The notes beneath the pieces are model-generated. The model made no database searches. It saw only the letters and a list, made by a program, of their open reading frames with translations, and had not been told where the DNA came from. Positions 8,495-15,433 of a stretch of 64,000 nucleotides of DNA are shown in pieces; the stretch's first letter is position 1; every line of letters starts with the position of its first letter. Made by a program: the position numbers and the translations under genes. Location: the NCBI RefSeq assembly GCF_028368935.1, contig NZ_JAQNDK010000004.1, forward strand, positions 372,001 through 436,000, in the 5' to 3' direction. Source of the stretch: Sorangium aterium (lineage in GTDB: Bacteria > Myxococcota_A > Polyangia > Polyangiales > Polyangiaceae).

Positions 8495-8821
8495 ATGAAC
8501 ATGAAGCGCATCAACATCATCGGCATGCTGGCCGCGACGCTCGCATGCCTCGGGGTAGCGCAGCTCGCCTCGGCCGCAACCACGACGCCCGTCGAGGAGC
8601 TCGTCCTCGTCGCGGAAACACGAGCTCCCGTCGCCGCGGATGCACCCAACGCTCGTCCTGCACGCCAGCGGCCCTGGTATGGTCACTGGTACAGGCCCTG
8701 GCACGGGTACTGGCATGGTCATTGGCACGGGTACTGGCATGGTCATTGGCACGGGTACTGGCACGGTCATTGGCATGGTCACTGGCACGGTCATTGGCAT
8801 GGCCTCTGGTACGGGTACTGA
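8495..8821 (+). CDS. Secreted Trp/His/Gly/Tyr tetrapeptide-repeat protein
   Basis: A 108-residue protein. Residues 1-27 are a good signal peptide (MNMKRINIIGMLAATLACLG, cleavage after LASA). A short mature segment (28-60, TTPVEELVLVAETRAP...) follows. Residues 61-108 are twelve consecutive tetrads with Trp at every fourth position: WYGH WYRP WHGY WHGH WHGY WHGH WHGY WHGH WHGH WHGH WHGL WYGY, ending exactly at the stop. It is exported and could bind metal (His) or form an aromatic amyloid-like or glycan-adhesive structure; none of this is proven. ATG 8495 follows a G-rich stretch; a second ATG at 8501 is also possible. I know no named family with this repeat. Confidence 0.8.
   Translation: MNMKRINIIGMLAATLACLGVAQLASAATTTPVEELVLVAETRAPVAADAPNARPARQRPWYGHWYRPWHGYWHGHWHGYWHGHWHGYWHGHWHGHWHGHWHGLWYGY
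8675..8818 (+). repeat. 12-bp coding minisatellite (W-H/Y-G-x tetrads)
   Basis: Twelve in-frame units of about TGGCAYGGBYAY, many arranged as a higher-order 24-bp repeat (WHGY then WHGH). Codons vary between copies (cat/cac, ggt/ggc), so the amino-acid pattern is more regular than the DNA. This suggests that selection, not only slippage, maintains it. Confidence 0.92.
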
Positions 8822-9013
8822 CGGTGACATGGCCTGTGGCGGCCCGATGGCGGCCTCGCACCCTCGGCCGGGGGACACCCGAGGGGGGCAGGACGAAACG
8901 CTGGGGGCGCTGGCATCGCGGCGCCGCGAGGCAGGAGAGCGGGACGAGCGGCCCCCATCCCGTCTCGCTCTCGTCGGTCAGGATCGCGAGCGGGCATTAC
9001 CGGAGGGAGCTGC

Positions 9014-9562
9014 ATGGAGGGAAAACGGAACAGCCGGAGCCACGCCGCAGCCCTGGTCGCCGTCGTGGGCCATCTAGGCCTCGTCGTCATGGGGGCTCTC
9101 CAGATCCACCCCGAGGGAGACGGTTGGCCGGCGCGGGCGCTCGCGTATTACGGGGCGCTCTCCGGGGCCGAGAGCGGCTATGCCTTCTTTGCTGACAGCA
9201 TCACCCCGCTGCCGAGGGCCATCTTTCATGTCTCGGACGCCGGCGGCGCGACCATCACCGACGCCCTCGAGTCGGGCGCCAGCCGCGAGACGGAGATCCG
9301 GATCCTGAACCTCATCACGCCTTTCTTGAACGTGGAGGACCCGACGATCCAGCGCTCGATCGCCGCCTCGTGGGCGGGCAAGGTGCTGGCGAGACACCCC
9401 GCGGCCGAGAGCGTCCTCGTCCGACTGGAGACGTACGATCTGCCGTCGATGCGGGAGTACCGGGAGGGGAAGAGGTCCAGCTGGAACCTGCAGTACGAGG
9501 CGAAGTTCATGATCCGCTCGAGGCTCCGGACCTCTCGAGAGGCGAGCGGCGGTGCGCGGTGA
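9014..9562 (+). CDS. Unknown membrane-anchored protein coupled to an HTTM protein
   Basis: A 182-residue protein that I do not recognise. Residues 10-30 are a hydrophobic N-terminal anchor (AAALVAVVGHLGLVVMGALQ). The rest looks soluble and probably faces the periplasm (FHVSDAGGATITDAL, LVRLETYDLPSMREYREGK). The length, topology and adjacency suggest an accessory subunit of the following multi-pass protein. The start ATG is preceded by an excellent ribosome site, GGAGGGAG (9002-9009). The stop TGA overlaps the GTG start of the next gene (GTGA at 9559-9562), which implies coupled translation. Confidence 0.8.
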   Translation: MEGKRNSRSHAAALVAVVGHLGLVVMGALQIHPEGDGWPARALAYYGALSGAESGYAFFADSITPLPRAIFHVSDAGGATITDALESGASRETEIRILNLITPFLNVEDPTIQRSIAASWAGKVLARHPAAESVLVRLETYDLPSMREYREGKRSSWNLQYEAKFMIRSRLRTSREASGGAR

Positions 9563-10629
9563 AGGACCCTTCGAACTGCGCCCGCGGGCCGGCCGAAGGC
9601 AGCGCGCCCGCGCGCGTCCTCCGCTCGATCGAGCGCTTCGCGCTGGCGCCGGCCTCGGCGGCGCCGCTCGCGGCCCTCCGCATCGGGCTCGCGGCCGTGC
9701 TCTTGCTTCAAGCGGCGCTCGTCGCGCCCGCGCTCTTCGAGCTCTACGGGCGGTCCGGGATCCTCCAGGGGCCTCTGCGCGACGTGTTCGCGAGGACCGA
9801 GCTGCCTCGCATCGGCTGGGCGGTGGAGCTGCTCGCCCCGCTCGGGATCGGGGAGGATCCGGTCATCCTGGGCACGGGGGTGATCTACGTCGTTGCCCTT
9901 GCCGCGCTCCTGGTCGGTTGGTGCACAAGGGCCGCGGCCTTCCTGGCGTGGCTCACCCACCTGATGCTGGTGACGACGGCGAGCTCCACCGTCTATGGAG
10001 TGGACAGCTTCGCCAGCATCTTTCTCTTCTATCTCCTCTGGGTGCCCTCGGAGGCCGCCTTCTCGATGGATCGCCGGCTCGGGCGCGTGCAGGGAGGGCC
10101 CACGCCGGCGGCCCGGCTCGGGCTGCGCGTGGTGCAGCTGCATCTCTCGTTCGCTTACCTGGTCAGCGGGCTGGGAAAGGCCGCGGGCGAGCCATGGTGG
10201 GACGGCGAGGCGATCTGGCGTTCGGTCATGTTGCCGGAATACCGGCAGTTCGACTTCTCGTGGCTGGCCCACGCCCCCTGGCTCGCGGCGGTCGCCGGGT
10301 GGACGGTGCTGCTCGTGGAGATCGGCTATGGCTTCCTGATCTGGCCGCGCCGCACGCGGCTGCCCTGGGTCGTCGCCACCGTGGCGCTGCACGCCGGGAT
10401 CGCCTTGTTCATGGGGCTCCTCGTGTTCGGCGCCCTCATGGCGGTGCTCACCATCGCCGCGTTCGCGGTGCCGAGCGAGCCCCCCGGGCCTGCGGCTCCA
10501 GCTGGCGCGGCGCCGGGGCGGTCCGCGCGTCCCCCCTTCTGGCGAACGGCGCCCCTGGATAAGCTGTCGCAGGTTCGATCATGTCGCGCACGGCCATCCC
10601 GACCTGGTGCATCGCTGTGGTGCTGGTGA
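9559..10629 (+). CDS. HTTM-domain (gamma-carboxylase-like) membrane protein
   Basis: A 356-residue multi-pass protein resembling the HTTM domain shared with vitamin K-dependent gamma-carboxylases. Features include LAALRIGLAAVLLLQ, F.LYGRSGILQG, a run of helices, SSTVYGVDSFASIFLFYLLW, RLGLRVVQLHLSFAYLVSGLGKA, PWWDGEAIWRSV and a final amphipathic/TM stretch. Bacterial HTTM proteins are widespread, and their reaction is mostly unknown. The start is GTG at 9559, overlapping the previous stop. The last ~45 residues are Pro/Arg-rich, and their coding overlaps the start of the NUDIX gene by 49 bp in another frame, so the true C-terminal conservation is doubtful. Confidence 0.85.
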   Translation: MKDPSNCARGPAEGSAPARVLRSIERFALAPASAAPLAALRIGLAAVLLLQAALVAPALFELYGRSGILQGPLRDVFARTELPRIGWAVELLAPLGIGEDPVILGTGVIYVVALAALLVGWCTRAAAFLAWLTHLMLVTTASSTVYGVDSFASIFLFYLLWVPSEAAFSMDRRLGRVQGGPTPAARLGLRVVQLHLSFAYLVSGLGKAAGEPWWDGEAIWRSVMLPEYRQFDFSWLAHAPWLAAVAGWTVLLVEIGYGFLIWPRRTRLPWVVATVALHAGIALFMGLLVFGALMAVLTIAAFAVPSEPPGPAAPAGAAPGRSARPPFWRTAPLDKLSQVRSCRARPSRPGASLWCW

Positions 10630-11051
10630 GGCACCGGAGCCGGTTCCTCCTCGTGCACGAGCGCAAGCACGACCAGCGCTGGTATCTGCCGGCGGGCCGC
10701 GTCGAGCCGGGGGAGACGTTCGCGGAGGCGGCGCGCCGCGAGGCGCTGGAGGAGACCGGCGTGCCGGTGGAGCTGGAGGGCATCCTGCGCATCGAGCACA
10801 GCCCGGGCCCCCTGCAGGCGCGCTTCCGGGTGATCTTCCTCGCGCGCCCTCGGGACGCCACGCCCCCGAAGAGCCAGCCGGACGAGCACTCGCTCGAGGC
10901 GCGCTGGGTCACGCTGGAGGAGATCGCGGCCTTGCCGCTGCGCGGCCCCGACGTGGAGCTCTATTGCAGCGACGTGCTGGCCGGAGCGCATGTCTTCCCG
11001 CTGTCGCTGCTCGGGGCCGAGGGGGAGCCGCTCCTCGTGAGCGGCCGCTGA
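10581..11051 (+). CDS. NUDIX hydrolase
   Basis: A 156-residue NUDIX pyrophosphohydrolase. The Nudix box is intact: GRVEPGETFAEAARREALEE followed by TGV, at about residues 38-60, with the catalytic REALEE helix. The N-terminal PTWCIAVVLVR strand and the later RFRVIFLARP and EARWVTLEEIAAL segments match the family fold. The substrate (nucleotide sugar, dNTP or mRNA-like) cannot be told from sequence. The start ATG lies inside the 3' end of the HTTM gene. The neighbouring GNAT gene is convergent. Confidence 0.93.
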   Translation: MSRTAIPTWCIAVVLVRHRSRFLLVHERKHDQRWYLPAGRVEPGETFAEAARREALEETGVPVELEGILRIEHSPGPLQARFRVIFLARPRDATPPKSQPDEHSLEARWVTLEEIAALPLRGPDVELYCSDVLAGAHVFPLSLLGAEGEPLLVSGR

Positions 11052-11103
11052 GGCGGCGCCTCTCGGGCCATGGCGATCCTGCCCGCCGCGCGGCGGCTCG
11101 TGC

Positions 11104-11577
11104 CTACAGCTTCAGCTTCATCCCCTCGTGGCTCGCCACGAAGCCGAGCCGCTCGTAGAAGCGGTGCGCGCGCAGCCGCGCCTTGTTCGAGGTGAGCTGC
11201 ACCCGGAAGCACCCCCGCCGCCGCGCCTCGTCGATGGCCCATCGCATCATCGCCTCGCCGATCCCGCGGCCCCGCAGGCCCGGGTCCACGATGACGTTCT
11301 CGATCTGCGCCACGCGTGCTCCGCGGTTCGCCACGTACTGGATGAGGGTCAGGTGGAACGCGCCGGCGACGCGCCCGTCGACCTCGGCGACGAGCAGCGC
11401 GTTGTTCGGATCTTCCGCGATGGCGGCGAGCGCCTCGCCGTAGCGCGGATCGAGCGGCGGACCGGGGTGGTCCGTCTTCGCGTTGCCCTCGTCCGGGATC
11501 GAGAAGAGATGGACGATCACGGGCAGGTCCGCCTCGGTGGCGCGGCGGACGACGGGTACGAGCTGCGGCTGGCTCAT
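11104..11577 (-). CDS. GNAT-family N-acetyltransferase
   Basis: A 157-residue single-domain GNAT. RRATEADLPVIVHLF is the typical first strand and helix. Motif A is VIVDPGLRGRGIGEAMMRWA, which holds the acetyl-CoA pyrophosphate loop R-G-x-G-I-G. Motif B has QLTSNKARLRAHRFYERLGF. The acceptor substrate is unknown. The start chosen is ATG 11577 (MSQPQLVPVVRRA); the longer frame upstream encodes only Arg-rich noise. It is transcribed toward the NUDIX gene. Confidence 0.93.
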   Translation of the reverse strand: MSQPQLVPVVRRATEADLPVIVHLFSIPDEGNAKTDHPGPPLDPRYGEALAAIAEDPNNALLVAEVDGRVAGAFHLTLIQYVANRGARVAQIENVIVDPGLRGRGIGEAMMRWAIDEARRRGCFRVQLTSNKARLRAHRFYERLGFVASHEGMKLKL

Positions 11578-11976
11578 GCACGCATCCTGCCACAACGCAT
11601 GGCCGTCCCGGGCTTCGTGCGTCGTCCGCCCGCGCTGGCCGCGCCCCCGCCGACCACAGGCGCGCAGGCGCCTCCGCTGCGGGCGAACACGTAAGCGGGG
11701 AAGCAAGGGAATCAGAGAAGCACGGAAGCGCGGAAGCACGGAATCATGGAAGCAAAGGGGCAGGGAAGCAGAGGCGCAGAGAAACAGACGATCAGGAAAG
11801 CAGAGATGCTGAGAAGCAGCGGCGCGGGGAGCGGGAAGTGTGAATGAAAAGAACTGCAGGAGTTCTTCCTTTTCAGGCCCGTAGGATTCGCCTTCATGCC
11901 CGAGTGTGATCTAGACACAAGCGATCAAGCCGTGCAGAGTCGACGCACCATCATGTCGACCCGGAGGACCGTGTAG
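11578..11976. other. Intergenic region with a purine-rich degenerate repeat tract
   Basis: About 400 bp. Positions roughly 11690-11840 are strongly purine-rich on the + strand. They consist of degenerate GGAAGCA/GAAGCACG-type units spaced about 8-10 bases, unlike the C-rich coding sequence around it. A hairpin lies at 11849-11867. The right end carries the ribosome site GGAGG (11963-11967) of the cupin fusion gene. It also has TGTGATCTAGACACA, a loosely dyad-symmetric sequence that could be an operator. Confidence 0.7.
11849..11867 (+). promoter_or_regulatory. Hairpin / dyad AAGAACT-N5-AGTTCTT
   Basis: A perfect 7-bp inverted repeat with a GCAGG loop, followed by CCTTTTC. It could terminate a transcript of the purine-rich tract or serve as an operator for the gene starting at 11977. 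The short T-run favours a weak terminator. Confidence 0.5.
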
Positions 11977-13152
11977 ATGCGCGTAGTCAACACAGCCGAC
12001 ATCCTCGCGATCGAGCCTCTCAAGGCGGATGAGCGCACCCTGCTGGGGCTATTCAAGGATATCCGGAAACACTCGGAGCTCTCGGCTTACCTGCCGGAAG
12101 CTTGCCGCCTCTCCTTGAGATGGATCCGCCTCCTCGAAGGTCAGCCGCTCAAGCCTCGTTCGCTCCCTGGCAAAGGCATGCTCGTCATCACCGAAGGCTC
12201 AGGCGAGGTCATCGGGGGCTCGCGCCGGGGCGTTCGGGCGGGAGACGTCGTGATGGTCCCTCCCGGCGGGCTGCAGGGGCTCGTGGGCGGCGCGCCGGAC
12301 GGGCTCTCCGCCCTGTCCGTCCATTTCGAGGAGTTCGATGAAAGCGAGGCTCGCTGGGAAACGCCGTGTCTGTGCGCGGCGCTCGGGCGGGAGGACAGCG
12401 CGGAGGAGGTGGCCCCGGATCGCGCCGTGTCCCCGGTGGATCTCCTCGTCGAGGAGAACGAGGTCCACGCGCGGGAGTTCGCGGGCAGCCCCTTGATGCA
12501 GCTCATCCGGTCCGAGCGCGCCCTCCGGGACGACGTGAAGCGGCGGATGCTCGGCGCGCTCCAGATCTGGTCGAACGCGTTCCAGAAGGTCCTGTGCGCC
12601 AGGGTCGTCTTCGAGTCGCACCCTGGGGCCATCGCGATCGCCGAGCGCCACCTCGCCGACGAGGTCGGGCACAACCGGAGGCTCTCCCGGATGCACGACC
12701 CGCGGAGCTCGCCGTCCTGGGACCGCGGCATCGCCGCGGCGTCGTCCTGGTTCATCGAGCGGATGGGCTCGGCGTCCACCGAGGAGCGGACGGTCCTCGT
12801 CCACTTCGTCATCGAGCGCTGCGCCGACGTGCTGCTCACGGCGGCCCAGCAGATCTTCCCCGACTCGGACTACTTCGCGACGCACGCCGAGGTGGACGCC
12901 GAGCACTTCAAGCTCGGGCACAGCCTTCTGAAGGGCTTCCCCGGCCTCGACCTCGGCCCGCTGCGGGGCGCGCTCACCGAGGGCTGGCAGATGATGAACC
13001 TGATCTGCCAGCGCATCAGCGACATCGCTGCGGGGGACGGCGACGCGGCCACCGAGATGCCGGCGGGCGGCGCGAGCCCCGGCGAGCTCGCCCGCGATCC
13101 TCGGCGCGAGCTGACGGCCGTGCTGGATGGCCTCTACGGCGGTGTGATGTGA
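11977..13152 (+). CDS. Cupin - haem-oxygenase-like (HDO/TenA-type) fusion protein
   Basis: 391 residues with two parts. Residues ~40-120 are a cupin-like beta-barrel (GKGMLVITEGSGEVIGGSRR, RAGDVVMVPPGG) with few histidines, so it may be a sensing or binding cupin rather than a catalytic one. Residues ~165-350 form a helical bundle with metal-ligand spacing like haem-oxygenase-like diiron proteins: E223-x-H225-x3-E229-x2-H232 (AERHLADEVGH), E280 in HFVIER, and H303-x3-D307-x-E309-H310 with H315. Members of this superfamily oxidise small molecules (UndA, SznF, BesC) or act in thiamin salvage. The start ATG has GGAGG nine bases upstream. No pathway partners are adjacent. Confidence 0.72.
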   Translation: MRVVNTADILAIEPLKADERTLLGLFKDIRKHSELSAYLPEACRLSLRWIRLLEGQPLKPRSLPGKGMLVITEGSGEVIGGSRRGVRAGDVVMVPPGGLQGLVGGAPDGLSALSVHFEEFDESEARWETPCLCAALGREDSAEEVAPDRAVSPVDLLVEENEVHAREFAGSPLMQLIRSERALRDDVKRRMLGALQIWSNAFQKVLCARVVFESHPGAIAIAERHLADEVGHNRRLSRMHDPRSSPSWDRGIAAASSWFIERMGSASTEERTVLVHFVIERCADVLLTAAQQIFPDSDYFATHAEVDAEHFKLGHSLLKGFPGLDLGPLRGALTEGWQMMNLICQRISDIAAGDGDAATEMPAGGASPGELARDPRRELTAVLDGLYGGVM

Positions 13153-13166
13153 ACCGCTGAAACGCC

Positions 13167-13206
13167 GAGGGAGAGGGAGAGCCGTTCGCTCTCTCCTCTC
13201 CCCCTC
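13167..13206. terminator. Purine/pyrimidine hairpin between convergent genes
   Basis: GAGGGAGAGGGAGAGC (13167-13182) can pair imperfectly with GCTCTCTCCTCTCCCCCTC (13188-13206). It sits between the convergent cupin-fusion and mdh genes, so a bidirectional terminator is likely. Just to the right, GCTGCTGGCGCGCGT is repeated twice with a 3-bp gap. Confidence 0.55.
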
Positions 13207-13275
13207 GCTGCTGGCGCGCGTTCCGCTGCTGGCGCGCGTGCGCTTCGTGGCGCGCGGCGCGCCGCGCGTCCGGCG

Positions 13276-14217
13276 CTAGCTCGAGGCCTTCACCACGTCG
13301 GTGATGCCCTGCACGCTCTTCGCGCTCTTCGCGAGCATCTCCTTCTCTTCTGCGGTCAGCGGCAGCTCGACGATCTTCTCGATGCCCTTGCCGCCGAGGA
13401 TGACCGGCACGCCCATGAAGATGTCCTTGTACCCGTACTCGCCGTCCAGGTAGGCCGCGACGGGGAGCAGCCGCTTCTGGTCGAGCAGGTAGCTCTCCGC
13501 CATCGCGACGGCGCTCGAGGCGGGCGCGTAGTAGGCGCTCGTCCCCATGAGCTGGACGATCTCGCCGCCGCCCTTGCGGGTCCTCGCGATGAGGGCGTCG
13601 AGCTTCTCCTTGCTGATGAGCTCGGTCGCGCGCACGCCGTTGATCGTGCACGCCGACGGGATGGGCACCATGTCGTCGCCGTGGCCGCCGAGGACCATCG
13701 CGCGCACGTCCTTCACGGAGACGTTCGCCTCGCGCGCCAGGAACAGCTGGAAGCGCGCGCTGTCGAGCACGCCCGCCATGCCGAGCACGCGCTCGCGCGG
13801 GAAGCCGGTGCGGCGCTTGAACTCGTAGACCATCGCGTCGATCGGGTTCGAGATGACGATCACCAGCGCGTTCGGGCAGTGCTCCTTCGCGCCGTCGGCC
13901 ACGCTGCGGATGATCGGCAGGTTCGTCGCGACCAGGTCGTCACGGCTCTGGCCCGGCTTGCGCGGGATGCCGGCGGTGACGATGAGGACGTCGGCCCCTG
14001 CACAGTCCGCCCAGCTCGAGGTGCCCTTGATCGAGGCGTCGTAGCCCAGGACGGCGCCGTTCTGCTCGAGGTCGAGCGCCTTGCCTTTCGCGAAGTCCGT
14101 CTTCTGGGGGATGTCGAACAGCACGACGTCCCCGAGCTCCTTGCGCGCGATGAGGGCCGCGAGCTCCCCGCCGATGTTGCCGGCGCCGATAAGGGCGATC
14201 TTTCTTCGGTTTGCCAT
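13276..14217 (-). CDS. mdh: Malate dehydrogenase (LDH-like type)
   Basis: This is the NAD-dependent oxidation of malate to oxaloacetate in the TCA cycle; cytosolic. 313 residues, the normal length. The Rossmann nucleotide loop is IGAGNIGGELAAL, and the acidic D of the NAD ribose site is in VVLFDIPQ. The substrate loop AGIPRKPGQSRDDLVATN carries the Arg pair that selects malate over lactate. Also present are SNPIDAMVYEF and the catalytic His in VLGGHGDDMVPI. Start ATG 14217 (MANRRKIALIGAG) is preferred over a GTG/ATG six codons upstream. It is divergent from purC. Confidence 0.96.
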   Translation of the reverse strand: MANRRKIALIGAGNIGGELAALIARKELGDVVLFDIPQKTDFAKGKALDLEQNGAVLGYDASIKGTSSWADCAGADVLIVTAGIPRKPGQSRDDLVATNLPIIRSVADGAKEHCPNALVIVISNPIDAMVYEFKRRTGFPRERVLGMAGVLDSARFQLFLAREANVSVKDVRAMVLGGHGDDMVPIPSACTINGVRATELISKEKLDALIARTRKGGGEIVQLMGTSAYYAPASSAVAMAESYLLDQKRLLPVAAYLDGEYGYKDIFMGVPVILGGKGIEKIVELPLTAEEKEMLAKSAKSVQGITDVVKASS

Positions 14218-14345
14218 GGGCGGCCCTATTACCACCCCCCCGGCCGGAGACCAACGGGGCTCCAGGGCGGGCGCGGGGGAGGGAACTCGGCCGGCGCCTG
14301 CGAAACCTGTCGACTCGGCCCGCGAGCCCGGGTAAGCCGCGCCCC

Positions 14346-15341
14346 ATGGTCACCGAGGACGATCTGCGCACCGCGCTCGGCAGGGTGCTCGAGCGCACCT
14401 CGCTCGCGGGCCCCTTCGCCCGCTACGAGGGCAAGGTGCGGGACTGCTACACGACGCCGGATGGCCGCCGCCTGCTCGTCGTCACCGACCGCATCAGCGC
14501 CTTCGATCGCGTGCTCGGCACGCTGCCGCTGAAGGGCCAGGTGCTGAACCGGCTGTCCGCCTTCTGGTTCGAGCGCACGCGGAGCGTCGCGCCGAACCAC
14601 ATGATCTCCCAGCCCGACCCGAACGTCCTCGAGGCGATCGAGTGTGTGCCCCTGCCGGTCGAGATGGTGGTGCGCGCCTACGTGACGGGCGTGACCTCGA
14701 CAAGCATCTGGACGCACTACGCGCGCGGCGAGCGCGTCTTCTGCGGCCACCGGCTCCCCGACGGCCTGCGGAAGAACGAGCGCCTGCCACAGCCCATCCT
14801 GACGCCGAGCACCAAGGCGCCGAAGGGCGGGCACGATCTCTCCGCCTCGCGCGAGGAGATCCTCGCCCTCGGCACCATCGCGCCGCGCGACTTCGACGCC
14901 GCCGCCGAGATGGCCCTCGCGCTCTTCGAGCACGGCGCCCGCGCGTGCGCGGAGCAGGGGCTCATCCTCGTCGACACCAAGTACGAGTTCGGCAAGGACC
15001 GGGACGGGAACATCGTCGTCATCGACGAGATCCACACCCCCGACTCGTCCCGCTTCTGGTTCGCCTCGTCCTACGGCGAGCGCTTCTCGGCCGGCGAGGA
15101 CCCGGAGTCCTTCGACAAGGAGTACGTGCGCCGCTGGCTCGCCGCGCGCGGCTTCCAGGGCGACGGGCCGATCCCCTCGATCCCGGACGAGATCCGGATC
15201 GAGGCGTCCCGCCGCTACATCGAGGCGTTCGAGCGGATCACCGGGGCGGCGTTCGTCCCCGACCTCGAGGACCCGGCGGTGCGCATCCCGCGCAACCTGG
15301 GGCCTCGCTCGGCAGCGCGCCCGACCTCGAGCAGCGGCTGA
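14346..15341 (+). CDS. purC: Phosphoribosylaminoimidazole-succinocarboxamide synthase
   Basis: This enzyme (SAICAR synthetase) joins aspartate to CAIR in purine synthesis. 331 residues. Present are YEGKVRDCYTT, DRISAFDRVLGTLPLKGQVL, the CVPLPVEMVVRAYVTG region, STKAPKGGHD, LILVDTKYEFGKD and EIHTPDSSRFW, all hallmark segments. Start ATG 14346. The C-terminus is unusual: after IPRNLG it reads PRSAARPTSSSG and stops. Reading one base out of frame from 15302 instead gives 35 codons that match the end of PurS. The last ~12 residues of PurC are therefore probably a neo-tail created by a deletion or frameshift. Confidence 0.95.
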   Translation: MVTEDDLRTALGRVLERTSLAGPFARYEGKVRDCYTTPDGRRLLVVTDRISAFDRVLGTLPLKGQVLNRLSAFWFERTRSVAPNHMISQPDPNVLEAIECVPLPVEMVVRAYVTGVTSTSIWTHYARGERVFCGHRLPDGLRKNERLPQPILTPSTKAPKGGHDLSASREEILALGTIAPRDFDAAAEMALALFEHGARACAEQGLILVDTKYEFGKDRDGNIVVIDEIHTPDSSRFWFASSYGERFSAGEDPESFDKEYVRRWLAARGFQGDGPIPSIPDEIRIEASRRYIEAFERITGAAFVPDLEDPAVRIPRNLGPRSAARPTSSSG

Positions 15342-15409
15342 AGAAGATGACGGACGAGATGCTCGCCAACACCGTCATCGAGGATTACGAGGTCACGATC
15401 GCGCCGTAG
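15302..15409 (+). pseudogene. Remnant of purS (FGAM synthase small subunit), C-terminal ~30 codons
   Basis: In the frame +2 relative to purC, codons from 15302 to the TAG at 15407-15409 read ASLGSAPDLEQRLKK, then MTDEMLANTVIEDYEVTIAP. The LANTVIEDY core is the signature C-terminus of PurS, the ~84-residue subunit that works with PurQ and PurL. No upstream PurS sequence exists, because that frame is only the shadow of purC. The fragment overlaps the last 40 bases of purC. The simplest reading is that an ancestral purC-purS pair lost the purS 5' half, fusing the remainder out of frame. Confidence 0.7.
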
Positions 15410-15433
15410 CCCTGGCCCCGCGGGGCCGGCGGA

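Noticed and set aside
8372-8878. Antisense frame rich in VPVPMTMP repeats
   Set aside because: It is the reverse shadow of the WHGY repeat; the sense frame has a signal peptide and ends at the repeat's natural stop.
11885-11940. CRP-type operator from TGTGATCTAGACACA
   Set aside because: Only the outer TGTG/CACA pairs are symmetric; too weak to call as a specific site.
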